From DASXYG01 sp036502625 (GTDB lineage Bacteria > Actinomycetota > Actinomycetes > Streptosporangiales > Streptosporangiaceae), in the NCBI GenBank assembly GCA_036502625.1, contig DASXYG010000105.1:113971-177970 (forward strand): DNA of 64,000 bases. Direction: 5' to 3'. Below, one piece after another: positions 60,563 through 64,000 of this stretch. Positions within the stretch are counted from its first letter, which is position 1; each line of letters begins with the position of its first letter. The notes beneath the pieces were generated by a model, which saw only the letters and a list, made by a program, of their open reading frames with translations, was not told the DNA's origin and searched no databases. Position numbers and translations under genes: made by a program.

Positions 60563-61291
60563 ATGACCCGTGCCTCGCTTGATCGTCGTCCGGACGCCGT
60601 CGCCGCCATGTTCGACAGCACGGCGGACCGCTACGACCTGATGAACGACGTGCTGTCCATGGGTCAGGACCGGCTGTGGCGCACGATCGTGGCCCGCGCG
60701 GTCGACGCCAAGGCGGGCGAGCGCGTCCTCGACCTCGCGGCCGGCACCGGCACCTCGACCGCGGCGTTCGCGCGGGCCGGCGCACAGTGCGTGGCATGCG
60801 ACTTCTCCACCGGCATGCTGGAGGTGGGGGTGCGCCGCCGCGGCCAGTCGGCGGGCGGCGTGACGTTCGTCGGCGGCGACGCGATGCGGCTGCCGTTCGC
60901 CGACGACTCCTTCGACGCCGTCACCATCTCCTTCGGCATCCGCAACGTGGTCGACCCGGACGCCTGCATGCGCGAGCTGCGCCGCGTCGCCAAGCCGGGC
61001 GGGCGCATGGTGATCTGCGAGTTCAGCCACATTCCCGTACGCCCGGTGGACCGCGCGTTCACGCAGTACCTCGTGCACGTCATGCCGCGCATCGCCGGCC
61101 TGCTCAGCAGCAACCCCGAGTCGTACGGCTACCTCTCGGAGTCGATCCAGACCTGGCCGGACCAGCGGGCCATGGCCGCGCGCATCCAGCGGGCCGGCTG
61201 GACCCGGGTCGCCTGGCGCAATCTCAGCTTCGGAATCGCGGCCGTTCACCGCGCCTGGAAACCGGACGAAGATGCGGAAAAAGCCGCCTGA
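60563..61291 (+). CDS. ubiE: Demethylmenaquinone methyltransferase UbiE/MenG
   Basis: A 242-residue SAM enzyme that makes menaquinone from demethylmenaquinone. UbiE signatures: 'VAAMFDSTADRYDLMNDVLSMGQDRLWR', motif I VLDLAAGTGTSTAAF, and 'ISFGIRNVVDPDACMRELRRVAKPGGRMVICEFS'. CAGAAT (60551-60556) ends six bases before ATG with no Shine-Dalgarno. It immediately precedes the geranylgeranyl reductase-like and nuo genes, a conserved respiratory neighbourhood. Confidence 0.93.
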   Translation: MTRASLDRRPDAVAAMFDSTADRYDLMNDVLSMGQDRLWRTIVARAVDAKAGERVLDLAAGTGTSTAAFARAGAQCVACDFSTGMLEVGVRRRGQSAGGVTFVGGDAMRLPFADDSFDAVTISFGIRNVVDPDACMRELRRVAKPGGRMVICEFSHIPVRPVDRAFTQYLVHVMPRIAGLLSSNPESYGYLSESIQTWPDQRAMAARIQRAGWTRVAWRNLSFGIAAVHRAWKPDEDAEKAA

Positions 61292-61377
61292 TGAGGGACA
61301 TTCATCCGACCTGGCCGGTTGCGCGGCCCGGGTCGCCCGCCACCGTCCGAGAGGTCTAGACTTTACCGATGGAATGC

Positions 61378-61395
61378 TTGTGAAGGGCTTCACAA
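61378..61395 (+). promoter_or_regulatory. Rex operator ahead of the reductase-nuo operon
   Basis: TTGTGAAGGGCTTCACAA is a perfect match to the Rex consensus TTGTGAAN4TTCACAA. It lies 29 bases before the GTG start of the geranylgeranyl reductase-like gene. A TAGACT hexamer at 61357-61362 could be the -10, so the operator would block at about +10. This extends the Rex circuit from haem to complex I genes. Confidence 0.88.
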
Positions 61396-61423
61396 GCGAA
61401 CGAAATCATCCCGAGGACATCTC

Positions 61424-62728
61424 GTGAGCGACCAGACCCCCGGCGCGCGCGGTACGGGCACGCCCGACCGCGAGGCGGACGTCATCATCGTCGGCGCCGG
61501 TCCCGCAGGTTCGAGCACCGCGTATTTCCTCGCCCAGTCGGGCCTCGACGTCCTGGTGCTGGAGAAGACCGCGTTCCCGCGGGAGAAGGTGTGCGGCGAC
61601 GGCCTGACGCCCCGCGCCACCAAGTCGCTCGTCTCGATGGGCATCCCCGTCGACGAGGAGCACGGCTGGCTCCGCAACAAGGGCCTGCGCATCGTCGGCG
61701 GCGGCCTGCGGCTCGAGCTGCCCTGGCCCGACCTCGCCGAGTACCCCGACTACGGCGCCGTGCGCCGGCGCGACGACTTCGACGAGATCCTGGCCCGCAA
61801 CGCGCAGAAGGCCGGGGCCACGCTGCTGGAGCGCACGCCGGTGACCGGCCCGATCCGCGACGACCGTACGGGCCGCGTCGTCGGCGTCATCGCGAAGACC
61901 GCCGACGGGGAGAAGGAGTACCGCGCGCCGCTCGTGCTGGCCTGCGACGGCAACTCCTCGCGGCTCTCGCTGGCCGCCGGGCTGCGCCGCCGCGAGGACC
62001 GCCCGCTCGGCGTCGCGGTGCGCACCTACTACACCAGCCCGCGCGCCGACGACGACTACCTGGAGTCCTGGCTGGAGCTGTGGGACAAGGGCCCGGACGG
62101 CAACGACCGCCTGCTGCCCGGCTACGGCTGGGTCTTCGGCATGGGCGACGGCACGTCCAACGTGGGCCTCGGCCTGCTCAACACCTCGGCCTCGTTCCAG
62201 AACATCGACTACCGCGACCTGCTGAAGCGGTGGCTGGCGAACATGCCGGGCGAGTGGGGCTACGTCGAGGAGAACCGGACGAAGCCGATCCGCGGCGCCG
62301 CGCTGCCGATGGGCTTCAACCGCCAGCCGCACTACACCCGCGGGCTCATGCTGGTCGGCGACGCCGGCGGCATGGTGAACCCGTTCAACGGCGAGGGCAT
62401 CGCGTACGCCATGGAGTCGGGGAAGCTGGCCGCGGACGTCATCGTGCAGGCACTGTCCCGGCCGACCGGATACGCGCGTGAGCGCACGCTCTACGCCTAT
62501 CCGAAGATCCTCAAGGACACGTACGGCGGTTACTACACGCTCGGCCGGATCTTCGTGAAGATGATCGGGGATCCCCGGCTGATGAAGTTCGCCACCAAGC
62601 ACGGGCTTCCGCATCCTCTGCTGATGAAGTTCACGCTGAAGCTGCTGGCGAACCTCACCGATCCGCGCGGCGGTGACGCGATGGACCGGGTCATCAACGC
62701 GATGACCAAACTGGCTCCGGCTTCGTAG
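61424..62728 (+). CDS. Geranylgeranyl reductase-family FAD oxidoreductase
   Basis: A 434-residue flavoprotein. The FAD-binding GxGxxG motif is IIVGAGPAGSSTAYFLAQSG (residues ~19-38); 'REKVCGDGLTPRATKSL' and 'GDAGGMVNPFNGEGIAYAMESGKLAAD' are the family signatures. Close homologs in Streptomyces and mycobacteria reduce an isoprene unit of menaquinone, and this gene's position between ubiE and nuoA fits such a role. GTG 61424 follows CCGAGGA. A perfect Rex operator precedes it. Confidence 0.9.
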   Translation: MSDQTPGARGTGTPDREADVIIVGAGPAGSSTAYFLAQSGLDVLVLEKTAFPREKVCGDGLTPRATKSLVSMGIPVDEEHGWLRNKGLRIVGGGLRLELPWPDLAEYPDYGAVRRRDDFDEILARNAQKAGATLLERTPVTGPIRDDRTGRVVGVIAKTADGEKEYRAPLVLACDGNSSRLSLAAGLRRREDRPLGVAVRTYYTSPRADDDYLESWLELWDKGPDGNDRLLPGYGWVFGMGDGTSNVGLGLLNTSASFQNIDYRDLLKRWLANMPGEWGYVEENRTKPIRGAALPMGFNRQPHYTRGLMLVGDAGGMVNPFNGEGIAYAMESGKLAADVIVQALSRPTGYARERTLYAYPKILKDTYGGYYTLGRIFVKMIGDPRLMKFATKHGLPHPLLMKFTLKLLANLTDPRGGDAMDRVINAMTKLAPAS

Positions 62729-62740
62729 AAAGGGGGGACG

Positions 62741-63100
62741 ATGAATCTTTACGTACCCATCGTGGTGACGCTCGTGCTGGCCGCGGCCTTCGTGGCGGGC
62801 TCCATGACCATGGGTGCCCTGATCGGTCCGAAGCGCTACAACCGGGCCCGGCAGGAGTTCTACGAGTGCGGCATCGAGCCGACACCGCAGCCCGCCGGCG
62901 GGGGTCGCTTCCCGATCAAGTACTACCTGACGGCGATGCTGTTCATCGTCTTCGACATCGAGATCATCTTCCTGTACCCGTGGGCGGTCTCGTTCGACAA
63001 GCTCGGCCTGTTCGGTCTCGTCGAGATGGTGCTGTTCATCGTGACCGTCCTGGTCGCCTACTGCTACATCTGGCGCCGCGGCGGCCTCGAGTGGGACTAG
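62741..63100 (+). CDS. nuoA: NADH-quinone oxidoreductase subunit A
   Basis: A 119-residue, three-helix subunit of complex I. The conserved loop FYECGIEPTPQP lies between helices 1 and 2, and 'FPIKYYLTAMLFIVFDIEIIFLYPWAV' contains the Glu/Asp residues near the quinone channel. AAAGGGGGG precedes ATG 62741, 12 bases after the reductase stop. Confidence 0.97.
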   Translation: MNLYVPIVVTLVLAAAFVAGSMTMGALIGPKRYNRARQEFYECGIEPTPQPAGGGRFPIKYYLTAMLFIVFDIEIIFLYPWAVSFDKLGLFGLVEMVLFIVTVLVAYCYIWRRGGLEWD

Positions 63101-63110
63101 GAGCCTGGAT

Positions 63111-63658
<548 letters not shown>

Positions 63659-63662
<4 letters not shown>

Positions 63663-64000
63663 GCGACGAGAAGAAGGACGCTCCGAAGCCGGCGGAGACC
63701 ACCGGCACCGACGCGGAGATCGAGCAGGCCCAGGCCGCCGACAACCTCCCCGCGCGGGCCGGCGAGGAGCGGCTGGCCGAGCCGGTCGTCCGTACGGGCA
63801 TGTTCGGCGCGAAGACCAGCGGCGACACCTCCGGCTACGGCGGGCTCCAGGTCCGCAAGCCGCTCGTCGCCTCCAGCCCGCGCCCGTACGGCGACTACTT
63901 CGACGACGTGGCCGACGACCTCGGCCGCGCGCTCGAGGCCGCGGGCGTGGCGTTCGGCGACGCGGTCGAGACGGTGGTCGTCGACCGCGGCGAGCTGACG
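63659..64000 (+). CDS. nuoC: NADH-quinone oxidoreductase subunit C, N-terminal part
   Basis: The first 114 codons of nuoC, cut by the window's right edge. GTG 63659 overlaps the nuoB stop codon. The first ~70 residues form an acidic disordered extension ('MSDEKKDAPKPAETTGTDAE'), and the NuoC fold begins near 'GMFGAKTSGDTSGYGGL' and 'YFDDVADDLGRALEAAG'. A nuo operon order (A-B-C) fits. Confidence 0.93.

Overview
The window is high-GC actinobacterial chromosome. Evidence includes pervasive GC3 codon use, frequent GTG/TTG starts, Lsr2, ClpC, BldC, a BldN-type sigma factor, DisA, DUF4229 and bS22, and a Rex operator/rex-hemACDB block next to bldN as in Streptomyces. Sporulation-type regulators, small Gly/Pro-rich secreted proteins and the very frequent word CGTACG suggest a filamentous actinomycete outside Streptomyces, most likely of the Thermomonosporaceae/Streptosporangiales type (inference). 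No rRNA, tRNA, insertion sequence, prophage or CRISPR array was seen; this is mostly core chromosome with a few accessory genes set into it.

Layout. 1-4.5 kb: the 5' part of an endonuclease Q-like PHP gene (minus strand, cut by the window edge), a 650-bp non-coding stretch, a tiny membrane protein, lsr2 and clpC. 4.5-9 kb: a membrane protein, then a large NACHT-leucine-rich-repeat protein (minus) facing away from an unlisted 51-residue zinc-ribbon gene. 9-17 kb: a serine hydrolase, a NERD-domain protein, mutY, a membrane-anchored secreted protein, an MFS transporter that appears to start at CTG, disA and radA. 17-26 kb: two tandem GDSL esterases, methyltransferases, a TIM-barrel sugar isomerase, a TetR regulator, proline dehydrogenase, proC and an ANTAR-PAS-SpoIIE phosphatase. 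26-31 kb: trpS with a complete ribosome-mediated attenuator (14-residue leader with tandem Trp codons plus alternative hairpins), a methyltransferase, a double Lrp regulator, acuC, a putative phosphatase and bldC. 31-37 kb: bS22, an epimerase, an acyltransferase, a HAD-IB hydrolase, a BldN-like sigma factor and a seven-helix membrane protein fused to an ABM-like domain. 37-43 kb: a glutaredoxin-like protein, then rex-hemA-hemC-hemD-hemB behind a Rex operator. 43-52 kb: aldo/keto reductase, a primase-polymerase-domain protein, hemL, an EEP phosphatase, a phosphoglycerate-mutase-like protein and the cytochrome c maturation set tlpA/resA-ccdA-resB-ccsB. 52-57.7 kb: a sulfatase, an anthrax lethal factor-like metalloprotease with a small acidic partner, a second BldC-like regulator, a threonine/serine dehydratase and DUF4229. 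57.7-64 kb: two secreted beta-propeller paralogs, ubiE/menG, geranylgeranyl reductase-family oxidoreductase and the start of nuoABC, preceded by a perfect Rex operator.

How the genes fit together. A respiratory theme runs through the second half: haem synthesis from glutamyl-tRNA to uroporphyrinogen III (HemA, HemL, HemB, HemC, HemD), System II cytochrome c assembly, menaquinone methylation and complex I, with the NADH-sensing repressor Rex having sites both at its own haem operon and ahead of the nuo genes. A second recurring property is transcriptional: many single genes carry a TAnnnT/CAnnnT hexamer ending 6-7 nt before the start codon and no Shine-Dalgarno sequence, which points to leaderless mRNAs, whereas operon-internal genes use NTGA stop/start overlaps. 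The accessory items most likely to be poorly described are the NACHT-LRR gene with its divergent zinc-ribbon neighbour and the metalloprotease/acidic-protein pair.
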